A DNA stretch of 64,000 nt. It comes from Draconibacterium aestuarii (GTDB taxonomy: Bacteria; Bacteroidota; Bacteroidia; Bacteroidales; Prolixibacteraceae). The stretch spans positions 124,001-188,000 of the forward strand of contig JAPOHD010000020.1 of assembly GCA_026671195.1 (NCBI GenBank), read 5' to 3'. The notes beneath the pieces were generated by a model. That model searched no databases. It saw only the letters and a list, made by a program, of their open reading frames with translations, and was not told the origin of the DNA. Below, in pieces: positions 1 to 8,609 of the stretch (position 1 is the first letter of the stretch; every line of letters begins with the position of its first letter). The position numbers and the translations under genes are program-made.

Positions 1-13
1 CAATACCTATCCA

Positions 14-2380
14 ATGAGAACAAGTTTGAACTATTCTATTATTCTTTTTTTCTCCATTCTTGCTTTCCAATCTATAAAAGCCGCTCCTGTTAACCATTTA
101 AAAAATGAAATTCATTCAGGAAAAATTGATTTACCTGCAAAACTGTTGATAATAGTTCGCAATCAGTATGCGCAAGATCACCACAACACGGCAACTTTAT
201 TTCAAACAGGTGAGATTAATACCGAAAAATTTGATCCGGGCGCTGCATTAAAAATACTAAATACAAAAACCGGTGAAGTAACAAGCCTGCTTGAAACAAA
301 AACTGGAGTTGTGCGCGATCCGGAGGTTTCGTTCGACGGTAAAAAAATAATCTTCTCCTATCGGAAAAACATCGACGATTGTTATCATATTTATGAAATA
401 AATGCTGATGGCACACAATTAAAACAATTAACTTTTGCCACCGGAGTCTCAGACATCGATCCCTTGTACCTGCCAAACGATCAAATCATATTTAGCTCAA
501 CACGAGAACCAAAATATTGCATGTGCAACCGGCATATAATGGCGAATTTATACCGCATGAATCCTGATGGATCAAATATTGTTCAGTTGGGGAAAAGTAC
601 TTTATTTGAGGGGCATTCTGCACTAATGAACGATGGACGAATAATATATGACCGCTGGGAGTATATCGATCGGAATTTTGGAGATGCACAAGGACTTTGG
701 ACAGTAAATCCGGATGGAACAAAACACGCGGTTTATTACGGCAACAACTCCAATTCGCCCGGTGGGATAATCGATCCACGGCCTTTACCAAATGATAATA
801 AAATGCTGTGTATTTTTGGTTCGTGCCACGACCGGCCATGGGGGGCTCTAGCCCTTATCGATCGCAGCAAAGGGGTTGATGGGAAAGAGGCTGTTGTAAA
901 AATCTGGCCTGAAAAATCCCGTGATTTGATCGGAGTAGGCAACTGGGACACTTTTATGCAACTCGATGTACGATACGAAGATCCATTTCCCCTTTCTGAC
1001 GAACAATTCCTGGTCTCAAAGTCGTTATACCTGAATAAAGAAAGCAACCACCCAAACAAAGAAAAAATGGGCCTTTTTTTGGTCGATATGCAGGGAAATG
1101 AAACCTTACTTTACGAAGATAAAAACCAGGGAGTATACGACGCCATGCCACTGGCTCCACGTTTTCGTCCGCGCAACATTCCTACAGCACGAAAATTTGA
1201 CGAATCACCCGGTTACTTTTATGTCCAAAATGTATACGAAAGTACCCATTTAGAAGGAGTAGAAAAGGGATCAGTAAAGTATTTGCGTGTAATCGAATCG
1301 CCTGAAAAAAGAACATATACACAACCTTCGTGGGGAGGACAAGGACAACAGGCGCCGGGAGTAAACTGGCATAGCTTCGAAAACAAACGCGTACTTGGTA
1401 CAGTTCCCGTTGAAGAAGACGGATCGGTATATTTTGAAGCGCCCTCTGGAAAATATCTGTTTTTTCAATTATTGGATGAGAAGAAAAAAATGGTTCAATC
1501 AATGCGCAGTGGTGTTATTGTTCATCCGGGAGAAACCAATGGCTGTATCGGCTGCCACGAAGACCGTTTGTCGGTTCCTCCGACACAAACAAAAATGCCG
1601 CTGGCCTTGCGCAAAAAACCATCAAAACTTTCTGAATCTCCGAACGAAAATAGGATATACAGCTACATGCGCGATTTACAGCCTGTATTTGACAAAAACT
1701 GTGTTGAATGCCACGACTTCGGGAAAGAAGCGGGTAAAGAATTAATCCTCGCAGCCGACCGGAATCCCTATTTCAATGCTTCATACATCGATATTCAGTT
1801 AAAAAAGCAAATTACCACTGTTGGGGGAGGTCCTTCTGAAATTCAACAAGCCTATTCCTGGGGATCGCATGCCAGTAACCTGGTAAAAGTTATTGAAGCA
1901 GGCCATTACAATGTTAAGCTCAGTAATGAAGAATTGGAAGCCATTTACACCTGGATTGACCTAAACGGAATTTACTATCCATACTACGAATCTGCCTATC
2001 CAAACAATCCTGCCGGAAGAAGCCCGATTACTTTCGGGGAATTAAACCGATTGGGAGAATTGTGTGGAGTTGATTTTAAAAAACTGGCCGGGCACAATCG
2101 CAAACTGGGGGCACAAATTACTTTCGAACGACCAGAGCTTAGCCCGTGCCTTAAAAATATTCAGGCCAACAGTGAAGCCTATCCGGAAGCGTTGGCTATC
2201 ATCCAAAAAGGCAAAGAGCGTTTACGGGAGATCCCTCGTGCCGACATGGAAGGTTTTATACCTTGTGAAGAACAACAAATTCAGTTAAAAAAGTATATGC
2301 AACGGATGCTGGTGGAAAAGAAAAACAACCAGGCTGTTTCGGAAGGAAAACGAATTTATGATGTTGAAGCAAATAACTAA
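14..2380 (+). CDS. HzsA-related beta-propeller protein with two c-type haem motifs
   Basis: Secreted 788-residue protein with a signal peptide at about residues 1-23. The N-terminal half has TolB/PD40-type propeller repeats (YEINADGTQLKQLTF near 130, YRMNPDGSNIVQLG near 180, VNPDGTKHAVYYG near 230). The C-terminal half has two CxxCH haem-binding motifs, C511-C514-H515 (CIGCHE) and C563-C566-H567 (CVECHD). This order matches the family related to the hydrazine synthase alpha subunit, which is widespread outside anammox bacteria and of mostly unknown reaction. The location is probably periplasmic. The stop overlaps the next gene, another haem-propeller protein, by 23 bases, so the two are likely co-translated and may exchange electrons; that is inference. 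Nothing supports real hydrazine synthesis here, since no HzsB or HzsC homologue is present. The family call is fairly sure, the substrate is unknown. Confidence 0.85.
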   Translation: MRTSLNYSIILFFSILAFQSIKAAPVNHLKNEIHSGKIDLPAKLLIIVRNQYAQDHHNTATLFQTGEINTEKFDPGAALKILNTKTGEVTSLLETKTGVVRDPEVSFDGKKIIFSYRKNIDDCYHIYEINADGTQLKQLTFATGVSDIDPLYLPNDQIIFSSTREPKYCMCNRHIMANLYRMNPDGSNIVQLGKSTLFEGHSALMNDGRIIYDRWEYIDRNFGDAQGLWTVNPDGTKHAVYYGNNSNSPGGIIDPRPLPNDNKMLCIFGSCHDRPWGALALIDRSKGVDGKEAVVKIWPEKSRDLIGVGNWDTFMQLDVRYEDPFPLSDEQFLVSKSLYLNKESNHPNKEKMGLFLVDMQGNETLLYEDKNQGVYDAMPLAPRFRPRNIPTARKFDESPGYFYVQNVYESTHLEGVEKGSVKYLRVIESPEKRTYTQPSWGGQGQQAPGVNWHSFENKRVLGTVPVEEDGSVYFEAPSGKYLFFQLLDEKKKMVQSMRSGVIVHPGETNGCIGCHEDRLSVPPTQTKMPLALRKKPSKLSESPNENRIYSYMRDLQPVFDKNCVECHDFGKEAGKELILAADRNPYFNASYIDIQLKKQITTVGGGPSEIQQAYSWGSHASNLVKVIEAGHYNVKLSNEELEAIYTWIDLNGIYYPYYESAYPNNPAGRSPITFGELNRLGELCGVDFKKLAGHNRKLGAQITFERPELSPCLKNIQANSEAYPEALAIIQKGKERLREIPRADMEGFIPCEEQQIQLKKYMQRMLVEKKNNQAVSEGKRIYDVEANN

Positions 2381-4148
2381 AACGGTTCTACTTCTTTTAA
2401 TACTGGGAACTGTGCTGAAGACCAATGCGCAGGACAGTCAATATTTTTCCCCCACCGACATGGAAATTGATTCGGCATCGAACACCCTATTTATTCTTGG
2501 AAAAACCGCACATGAATTGCGCGCTTATCCGCTAAATGAGTTTACAAGATACAAGTCGATATCAACAGAACTTACACCCAAAGCCATACAAATAGTGGGC
2601 AATACTATTCTGTTAGCTACCTCGCATTCAAATGGTAAATTGTTACTCATCGATAAAAAATCTCTGCTGCTTGAAAAAGAAATCGAAGTTGGGCATGGTG
2701 CCACTGATATTGCTGTTAACAGTAACAATAGCATGGCATATGTTGCCAACCAGTTTTCCAACGATATCTCGGTGGTAAATTTAAAAACAGGAAAAGAGAC
2801 CACTAGAATTCCGGTAATTCGCCAACCCACGCAGGTCGTACTTTCCGAAAACGGGAAATACCTTTTTGCCACGAATTTTCTTACGGCAGGGCGTGCTGAT
2901 GTTGATACTGTTACATCGGAAGTAAGCATTATAAACACCGAAACTGAAGAACTCATAAAAAATATACCATTGGCAAATGGCAGTAATGCATTACGCGGAA
3001 TGTCGCTCTCGGCCGATGGAAATTATGTATTTATTTCGCACAACCTGGGGCGTTTTCTGGTACCGACAACACAACTCGAACAAGGCTGGATGAACACCAG
3101 TGCTTTAAGTGTTATTGATGCCAAAAAATTGGAGTTTGTAGCAACTGTTTTATTGGATGACCCCGAATATGGAGCAGCCGGATCATGGGGAATCGATTGT
3201 TCTGCTGATCAAATTCTTGTGGCTCACTCAGGAACGCATGATTTTAGCGTGATTGACTACCATCAATTTGTTGAAAAACTAAATGCCACCCAAAACACAG
3301 CAGCACTTTCATACGACCTGCGTTTTTTGTCGGGAATACGCACACGGATTAAAACCACGGGTAATGGTCCACGTTGTATCAAAGTTTACAAAAATCACGT
3401 GTATGCGGCTAATTATTTTTCCGACCTTATTGATATAATCAACTTAAATCAGCCACTAATAGAAACAGATCAACAACTCGTATTAACGAATACTTTGACA
3501 CCTGATGAAGTGCGTTTGGGCGAAATGTATTTTAACGATGCAACGTATTGTTTTCAAGCCTGGCAATCGTGCAATGGATGTCATCCGGGCGAAGCCCGAA
3601 CCGATGGGCTAAACTGGGATTTACTCAACGATGGTATGGGCAATCCAAAAAACTGTAAAAGTATGCTCGGTTCGCACCAAACAGCACCTGTCATGATTAC
3701 CGGCATTCGTCCCGATGCAGAAACTGCTGTGCGCGCAGGTTTCACACATATTCAGTTTACCCTGATTGAAGAAGAGAAAGCGCTTGCCGTTGATGCCTAT
3801 TTAAAAAGTTTGCAGCCTGTTCCCAGCCCCTCCCTGGTAAAACAAAAGCTAAACCCCAAGGCTCAGAAAGGACAGAAGCTATTTCAAAAGCTAGGCTGTA
3901 TCTCCTGCCATTATGGTCCGTGGTACACCGATCAAAAAACGCATCAAATAGGCACCCAGGGTGAATACGACCACCAAAACCGATGGGATACTCCCACCCT
4001 CGTTGAAGTTTGGCGCACCGGACCCTATTTGCACGATGGACGATCGGCGACACTAAAAGAGGTATTCACAACAGAAAAGCACGGGCTTCGGGAAGAACTT
4101 TCTGAAAAAGAAACAGAGCAATTGGTAGAGTATATTTTATCCTTATAA
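2358..4148 (+). CDS. Propeller/di-haem cytochrome c peroxidase-like (MauG/CcpA-type) protein
   Basis: 596 residues with a signal peptide ending near residue 24 (TNAQ). Residues ~30-340 look like YVTN-type propeller blades (for example VAYVANQFSNDISVVNLKTG). The C-terminal third is a di-haem peroxidase-like domain with C405-C408-H409 (CNGCH) and C514-C517-H518 (CISCH). The tail motif TPTLVEVWRTGPYLHDGRSA is typical of the MauG/cytochrome c peroxidase superfamily. It probably acts in the periplasm in oxidation of a protein or small molecule. Its start lies inside the end of the HzsA-related gene (two adjacent ATGs at 2358 and 2361), which implies translational coupling. No methylamine dehydrogenase genes are nearby, so a MauG role proper is not indicated. 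Confidence 0.85.
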   Translation: MMLKQITKTVLLLLILGTVLKTNAQDSQYFSPTDMEIDSASNTLFILGKTAHELRAYPLNEFTRYKSISTELTPKAIQIVGNTILLATSHSNGKLLLIDKKSLLLEKEIEVGHGATDIAVNSNNSMAYVANQFSNDISVVNLKTGKETTRIPVIRQPTQVVLSENGKYLFATNFLTAGRADVDTVTSEVSIINTETEELIKNIPLANGSNALRGMSLSADGNYVFISHNLGRFLVPTTQLEQGWMNTSALSVIDAKKLEFVATVLLDDPEYGAAGSWGIDCSADQILVAHSGTHDFSVIDYHQFVEKLNATQNTAALSYDLRFLSGIRTRIKTTGNGPRCIKVYKNHVYAANYFSDLIDIINLNQPLIETDQQLVLTNTLTPDEVRLGEMYFNDATYCFQAWQSCNGCHPGEARTDGLNWDLLNDGMGNPKNCKSMLGSHQTAPVMITGIRPDAETAVRAGFTHIQFTLIEEEKALAVDAYLKSLQPVPSPSLVKQKLNPKAQKGQKLFQKLGCISCHYGPWYTDQKTHQIGTQGEYDHQNRWDTPTLVEVWRTGPYLHDGRSATLKEVFTTEKHGLREELSEKETEQLVEYILSL

Positions 4149-4381
4149 ACTCATTCCATTAATTCCATAAGACTCTTTGTATTTTAAATTCTTATTGATA
4201 AAAATATCCTCGTTTTTCAATACGTTCCTTGCCTGTATTATTAGGAGAAATACGGCACCAATACAGTGATTCATGTATTGTTGATTCCAAATGAAATACC
4301 TTCTCCAAGTTTTCAACCCAAATTGAAACTAATCAACCTAATATTCGAATAACCGTATACAGAAACACTAATACTTAAGCC

Positions 4382-5491
4382 ATGAATGAAAATCTTGTAA
4401 CATTGGTAACATTGCCTTATTCAAAAGCGCACATTTTAAAAATGCGTTTAGAGGCAAAAGCGATTAAATGCGAGCTGGAAGATTTCGATTTAATCGAAGG
4501 ATCAACTACTTCAACCATCAGGATTAAAATCCTGGAAAAAGATATTAAAGAAGCGCTGTCGGAACTTGATTACTTGTTGGGATTAAAATCGGATGCCAAA
4601 AAGGAAAGAACAGAAGCACATGACCGACAGATCCTCGTCCCTATTGATTTCTCGGTGGTTTCGGAGAAATCGGCCCGACTGGCCTTTAACATTGCCAGCC
4701 ATATAAATGCCGAACTGGTTATTATGCACTCTTTCCTCAGCCCGGCAAAATTTGTTATTCCTTACGGCGATATTTATCCGTACGACAGTACTCTTCTGAT
4801 TCAGTCGAACGAAGCAGAAAAAAATGCCAACGTAAATTTTAAAGAGTTTGTGAAGAAACTGGCACACTATTTTGGAAAAGATAAATGGGAAGCGCTTAAA
4901 CCCCAGTTTATTATTAAACCCGGATTTGCCGATGAGGACATCCTGGGGTATGCCCGCGACCAGCGTCCTAAACTTATTGTTATTGGGCGAGGTGGTGACA
5001 AATCGTGGTCGGGGACTGTGGGTAGTATAACTGCCGATATTATGTACAATGCCCCGGTACCGGTATTAATTGTTCCGGAAAATATGGAAGAAAAACCTTT
5101 GGCTGAATTTAAAGAATTTTTATACGCTACCAATTTCGATGCAAAAGATTTTACTGCGCTCGACAAGTTAATGGATATATTACTTCCATTTGACATACAA
5201 CTAACATGCGCCCATGTTGGAGAACCCGACGAAAACAGCTGGGACCTGGCCCGCCTTGAGGGGATGAAAGATATTCTGCAGAAAAAATACGAAAATAAAA
5301 AGTTTGATTGTAAACTAATTATGGGAAGCGATGTTTTGGAAACACTTGATAGTTACCTGAAGCACGAAAGCATTGATGTTTTGGCACTTACTACCCATAA
5401 AAGAGGAATGATTTCGCGTTTGTTCAATCCGAGCCTGGCCCGTAAAATGGTATTCCATACAAATACGCCTTTGCTGGTGTTTCATGCTTAA
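4382..5491 (+). CDS. Tandem universal stress protein with N-terminal DUF2007-like domain
   Basis: 369 residues, cytoplasmic. Residues ~1-70 (LVTLVTLPYSKAHILKMRLE...) resemble the small DUF2007-type fold that often precedes stress domains in Bacteroidota. A first Usp domain follows from ~80 (QILVPIDFSVVSEKSARLAF) to ~225 and ends in a glycine-rich nucleotide-binding stretch (IGRGGDKSWSGTVGSIT). A second, more divergent Usp domain runs from ~238 to the end. Tandem Usp proteins usually bind ATP or AMP and help survive stress or energy limitation. The glycine motif of the first domain is near, but not exactly, the standard ATP-binding spacing. The gene stands alone with 233 bases upstream and no obvious operon partner. 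Confidence 0.88.
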   Translation: MNENLVTLVTLPYSKAHILKMRLEAKAIKCELEDFDLIEGSTTSTIRIKILEKDIKEALSELDYLLGLKSDAKKERTEAHDRQILVPIDFSVVSEKSARLAFNIASHINAELVIMHSFLSPAKFVIPYGDIYPYDSTLLIQSNEAEKNANVNFKEFVKKLAHYFGKDKWEALKPQFIIKPGFADEDILGYARDQRPKLIVIGRGGDKSWSGTVGSITADIMYNAPVPVLIVPENMEEKPLAEFKEFLYATNFDAKDFTALDKLMDILLPFDIQLTCAHVGEPDENSWDLARLEGMKDILQKKYENKKFDCKLIMGSDVLETLDSYLKHESIDVLALTTHKRGMISRLFNPSLARKMVFHTNTPLLVFHA

Positions 5492-5824
5492 TAAAGAATG
5501 TAACCAGTCGCAGTCGGAAGTAAAATAAATGGGAGAATGAGTGAATGTGTAAAAAGAGAAAACGTGAGATTTGAGTAACTTACCGTGTATTATATGTTCA
5601 TCCTGACTAAAACAAAAGAGAATACAAAAACTCATTGATCCTCTGCGAAAACGTTGCGTACCCTGTGTTTAAAATTAAGATCGCAATCAGATACAGTTAG
5701 TTGTGCAAAAAAATTGTTACCCCTTGGTTGTTCGCTGCGGCTTAAGACTATCCGCACTTGGCATATACATAACCTAAAACTCTCTTTTAACGTAAGCAAA
5801 AATGTTTCACTAAAAATTACAATT
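5492..5824 (+). other. Intergenic region without a supported gene
   Basis: 333 bases between the stress protein and the secreted protein at 5825. The longer reading frame that opens at 5654 has no signal peptide and unusual composition, so it is taken as upstream leader. The stretch at 5641-5672 resembles the 'ctctgtgaaaac...' boilerplate repeat also seen near 60160-60235. Nothing else is visible. Confidence 0.5.
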
Positions 5825-6601
5825 ATGAAAAAATTTACTTTACTCATCGGATTATGTCTGTGTTTTACCACCTTTATTTCATTAAACACAAGGGCACAGG
5901 AAGCAACTCCACCAGAAAACTTTGTGGTTTTTGAAGAATTTGTTTCACCTTCTGACATGCAGGCATATAAAAATGCCCAGGAAAAGGTAATCGACCTATG
6001 GAATCAGTATGAAGTTAAGATACCGGTTTACACTTACCGTAACGATGACAATGCTTTTTACTGGGTGGTTCCGATAGAAAACTTTAGCGGTTTAGATGAT
6101 CTGTACACCTCAATGATGGGTGTTTGGAAAAAAATGAAAGAAGAAGGAAATTTTGATGCCGATAAAGAATTCCGCGATTTGTCAACCGGACGACAAACTG
6201 TTTTACACTGGTCGAAAGAACTCTCGTACCACCCCAGTGGAGAGTTTGGACAAAGCAAAGAAAAACCTTTCGTGGAGTGGGCCTTTTGTTACCTGAAAGC
6301 CGGACATGAAAAGGAGGCTGCCGAAGCCATAAAAAAATACCAGACGTTTTATGAAGGTATTGATGACAACTATGAATGGGATGTTTACACCGTATCAATT
6401 GGACACGATACTCCTTGCTGGATATTAATGGTGCGAGCCGAAAATGAACTGGCACTTCTTAAACTGGAAAATGAATTGGGCGAAAAATACAGCGAAGATT
6501 TTCAGAAAATGTGGCAGAATTTTGCACAACATGTGCGTAAGTTCGAAAACAAAAAAGGCTGGTTCTTACCCAAATGGTCAAGTAACTGGGAAATGGAATA
6601 G
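5825..6601 (+). CDS. Secreted protein of unknown function, paralogue of 11482-12249
   Basis: 258 residues. The start at 5825 is chosen because it opens directly on a signal peptide (MKKFTLLIGLCLCFTTFISL, cleaved near RAQEA); an in-frame ATG at 5654 would bury it. The mature protein is rich in aromatic and acidic residues and shows two similar halves: FVVFEEFVSPSDM... and EWAFCYLKAGHEKEA.... Each half looks like a strand-helix unit of a ferredoxin-like (NIPSNAP/ABM-like) barrel; this fold guess is weak. It ends in a conserved KKGWFLPKWS motif. A paralogue lies 5 kb downstream with the same signal peptide pattern, spacing and C-terminal motif. Function is not recognised. Confidence 0.8.
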   Translation: MKKFTLLIGLCLCFTTFISLNTRAQEATPPENFVVFEEFVSPSDMQAYKNAQEKVIDLWNQYEVKIPVYTYRNDDNAFYWVVPIENFSGLDDLYTSMMGVWKKMKEEGNFDADKEFRDLSTGRQTVLHWSKELSYHPSGEFGQSKEKPFVEWAFCYLKAGHEKEAAEAIKKYQTFYEGIDDNYEWDVYTVSIGHDTPCWILMVRAENELALLKLENELGEKYSEDFQKMWQNFAQHVRKFENKKGWFLPKWSSNWEME

Positions 6602-6764
6602 AACTTCCCAGCCATCAAGTGCAGTATTCAGTCTCAATATTCAGAAGTCATTTCAACAAGAATGAGAAAAGATCTATTACTTTATCAGACAGGAAGTGAA
6701 TGAGGAGGCTTTAAAAAGCGTAGCAAACATTTTGTCTTCGTTATTAAAAAAGGAAACCGGGAAA

Positions 6765-6826
6765 GTCATTGGTCATTCGTCACTGGTCACTGGGAGAAAA
6801 ATCCCAAAGGCCAATGACCAGTGACC
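6765..6826. terminator. Inverted-repeat region between convergent genes
   Basis: Nested inverted repeats: ggtcactgg (6785-6793) pairs with ccagtgacc (6818-6826), and gtcattgg (6765-6772) pairs with ccaatgac (6811-6818). It lies between two converging genes and could end transcription from both, though there is no long T tract. It also resembles the 'ggtcattggtcactgg' spacer repeat found in many bacterial genomes. Confidence 0.4.
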
Positions 6827-6839
6827 ACTTTCCTTTCGT

Positions 6840-8132
6840 TTAAATCTCTTTCAAATCTACACAAACCATTTTTTCGGTATCCCGAACAAGTAATTTCCCC
6901 TTACTAAAAGCCATAGGCGCCCAGGCCTGCGATTGTTTGGCATTAAAAAATGAAGCTTTACCTACTTCCTTATAACCTTCAACTGTTGGTTCGATTAAAT
7001 GAATGTCACCGTTTTTACCGTTCTGATTGATAATTAAACCGTCGATAAGGATGAGCGATCCCAAATCAAAACCAGGAGCCGATCCTTTTTCCCAAACTCT
7101 TTCACCATTCTGTGTTAAACAAACCAGCTCGTTGGGCTTGCCATTGTTATTGATGTAAAAATGATCGTTTATAAAAACCGGCGGATGCATTTTACATCCA
7201 ACATCTTCGTTCCTGAACATTTCCGTTATCTGAAATTTTTCTCCGTCATCTGAAGATATGTCGAGGAGAATAGAAATTGGATCGTACTTATCGTTGTAGG
7301 CACACGAAGTTAAAAACAACCTGTTTTCATCGATTGCCACGGGAGGAGCTATACTCGAATGGGAATCTATTCCCTCGTAACGCCAAAGCTCACGCCCTGT
7401 ATTCACTTCGAAAGAAACTACCTCATCGGAACTTAAGCTGTCGCCTTTAAAACACGAACTTATCATTATAATCTGGTCAATCCCACCATACTTCCCCAAG
7501 GTAGGCGAAACGTGAAAACGCTGCCCGGTAAAAGGTCGACTTTCCCAAACCACATCTCCGGAAGTTTTATTAAAAGCAACCACACCTGCTTCTTCGCCCT
7601 GCGGAGCCACAAGAACCAAATCGCCGAACACAATTGGTGATAACGAAAAGCCCCAGGTTTGCAGATCACCGCCATATTCTTCCAACATATTATGCGACCA
7701 AACGGATTGTTGCGTTTTTTTATCAATACAGTTAAAATGTCCGTGGGGTCCCACACACCAGATATAATTTTCGTCAACTGCTGGCACCGATCTCGATCCA
7801 GGGTAGGGCAACTCACCAGGTGCTGCATACGAGTAATTCCATTTCTCTTTCCCCGTGTTTAAGTCGATACACCTCAAAACGTCCGATTCCCCTTTAATTC
7901 TGTCTAAAAGAAATACTTCATCGTCAAAGATACTGGCACCTCCGTAACCCGGTCCCAACGAACACTCCCATACTTTGGCTGGTCCACCTTCAGGCCAGGA
8001 ACGCATAATCTCTGCTTTGGCAAGTGTTGCATTGCGGTCGGGGCCAAGGTATTGATTCCAGTTCCTCTGTTTTTGGTTTGTGCAGCTAAATAAAAGAATG
8101 GTCAGAATACAAAGAAGAATTACATTTTTCAT
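6840..8132 (-). CDS. PQQ-like beta-propeller lipoprotein
   Basis: 430 residues with a lipoprotein signal; the lipobox is LFSC with acylated C17. Repeated blades contain the tryptophan-docking type pattern of quinoprotein/BamB-like propellers (LNTGKEKWNYSYAAPGEL, KKTQQSVWSHNM, KTSGDVVWESRPF, VNTGRELWRYEG). The N-terminal WNQYLGPDRNATLAKAEIM is typical of the Planctomycetes/Bacteroidota 'PQQ-binding-like beta-propeller repeat' family. It is probably anchored at the outer or inner membrane facing the periplasm. No dehydrogenase metal or quinone ligands are evident, so an enzymatic role is not claimed. A related lipoprotein lies at 22645-23895. It is transcribed alone, convergent with the secreted protein at 5825. 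Confidence 0.85.
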   Translation of the reverse strand: MKNVILLCILTILLFSCTNQKQRNWNQYLGPDRNATLAKAEIMRSWPEGGPAKVWECSLGPGYGGASIFDDEVFLLDRIKGESDVLRCIDLNTGKEKWNYSYAAPGELPYPGSRSVPAVDENYIWCVGPHGHFNCIDKKTQQSVWSHNMLEEYGGDLQTWGFSLSPIVFGDLVLVAPQGEEAGVVAFNKTSGDVVWESRPFTGQRFHVSPTLGKYGGIDQIIMISSCFKGDSLSSDEVVSFEVNTGRELWRYEGIDSHSSIAPPVAIDENRLFLTSCAYNDKYDPISILLDISSDDGEKFQITEMFRNEDVGCKMHPPVFINDHFYINNNGKPNELVCLTQNGERVWEKGSAPGFDLGSLILIDGLIINQNGKNGDIHLIEPTVEGYKEVGKASFFNAKQSQAWAPMAFSKGKLLVRDTEKMVCVDLKEI

Positions 8133-8609
8133 GTTTATTCAATTTTTGGTTTTTTCAAAAATATAAAAATAGTTATTGTTAATCATACTCCACCCGACAA
8201 GTCGTATTTTAACGCCACATTAACAGGTTTTCTCATAAAAGTTGTTGTCCTGATCTATAAGCTGTATTATTTATAAAATAAAGAAAATTCTTGAAGTTGA
8301 CTATCCCCGTGGCATAGCCAAGGAGTATTACGCCAACTTCATTTCAGCTAAAGCGCTGAAAACCGAATTTTCTTTATTTCACCCCTCTGTCAGCCTTAAA
8401 GGCTGCCATCTCCCCTCGGCAGGGGAGAAAAAGCGGAACCCCGAGGCAAGGCCAAGGGGAATTATTCAGATTAAAAGATTAAACCAGTTGTTAAACAATT
8501 ACACCGAAACAACAGAAAAATAAATAGCAAGAATTATTAAAAAAATAGTAATTTGCTCTCTCGATAATCCTGAGAACTGAAATATCAGGACAATTTAACC
8601 AGAGCGTTA
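8133..8609. other. Intergenic region with palindromic elements
   Basis: 477 bases between two divergently transcribed genes. It holds a 102-bp element with perfect 14-base terminal inverted repeats (8277-8378, listed separately). Just after it come short palindromes around 8393-8425, cagccttaaaggctg and ctcccctcggcaggggag, which look like remnants of a small repeat. The promoter for the kinase gene should lie in the A/T-rich 3' part. No reading frame is supported. Confidence 0.6.
8277..8378. repeat. 102-bp element with nested perfect inverted repeats (MITE-like)
   Basis: aataaagaaaattc (8277-8290) is the exact reverse complement of gaattttctttatt (8365-8378). Inside it, tgaagttg (8292-8299) pairs with caacttca (8334-8341), and ttcagctaaagcgctgaa forms a small hairpin. 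The size and the terminal repeats suggest a miniature mobile element or a large cruciform. No clear target duplication is seen. Confidence 0.5.

Noticed and set aside
14-2380. True hydrazine synthase of an anammox organism
   Set aside because: No other hydrazine synthase subunit and a Bacteroidota gene background; only family relationship is claimed.
5654-5824. Upstream in-frame extension of the secreted protein at 5825
   Set aside because: It would place 57 unlikely residues before a textbook signal peptide; the start at 5825 is preferred.
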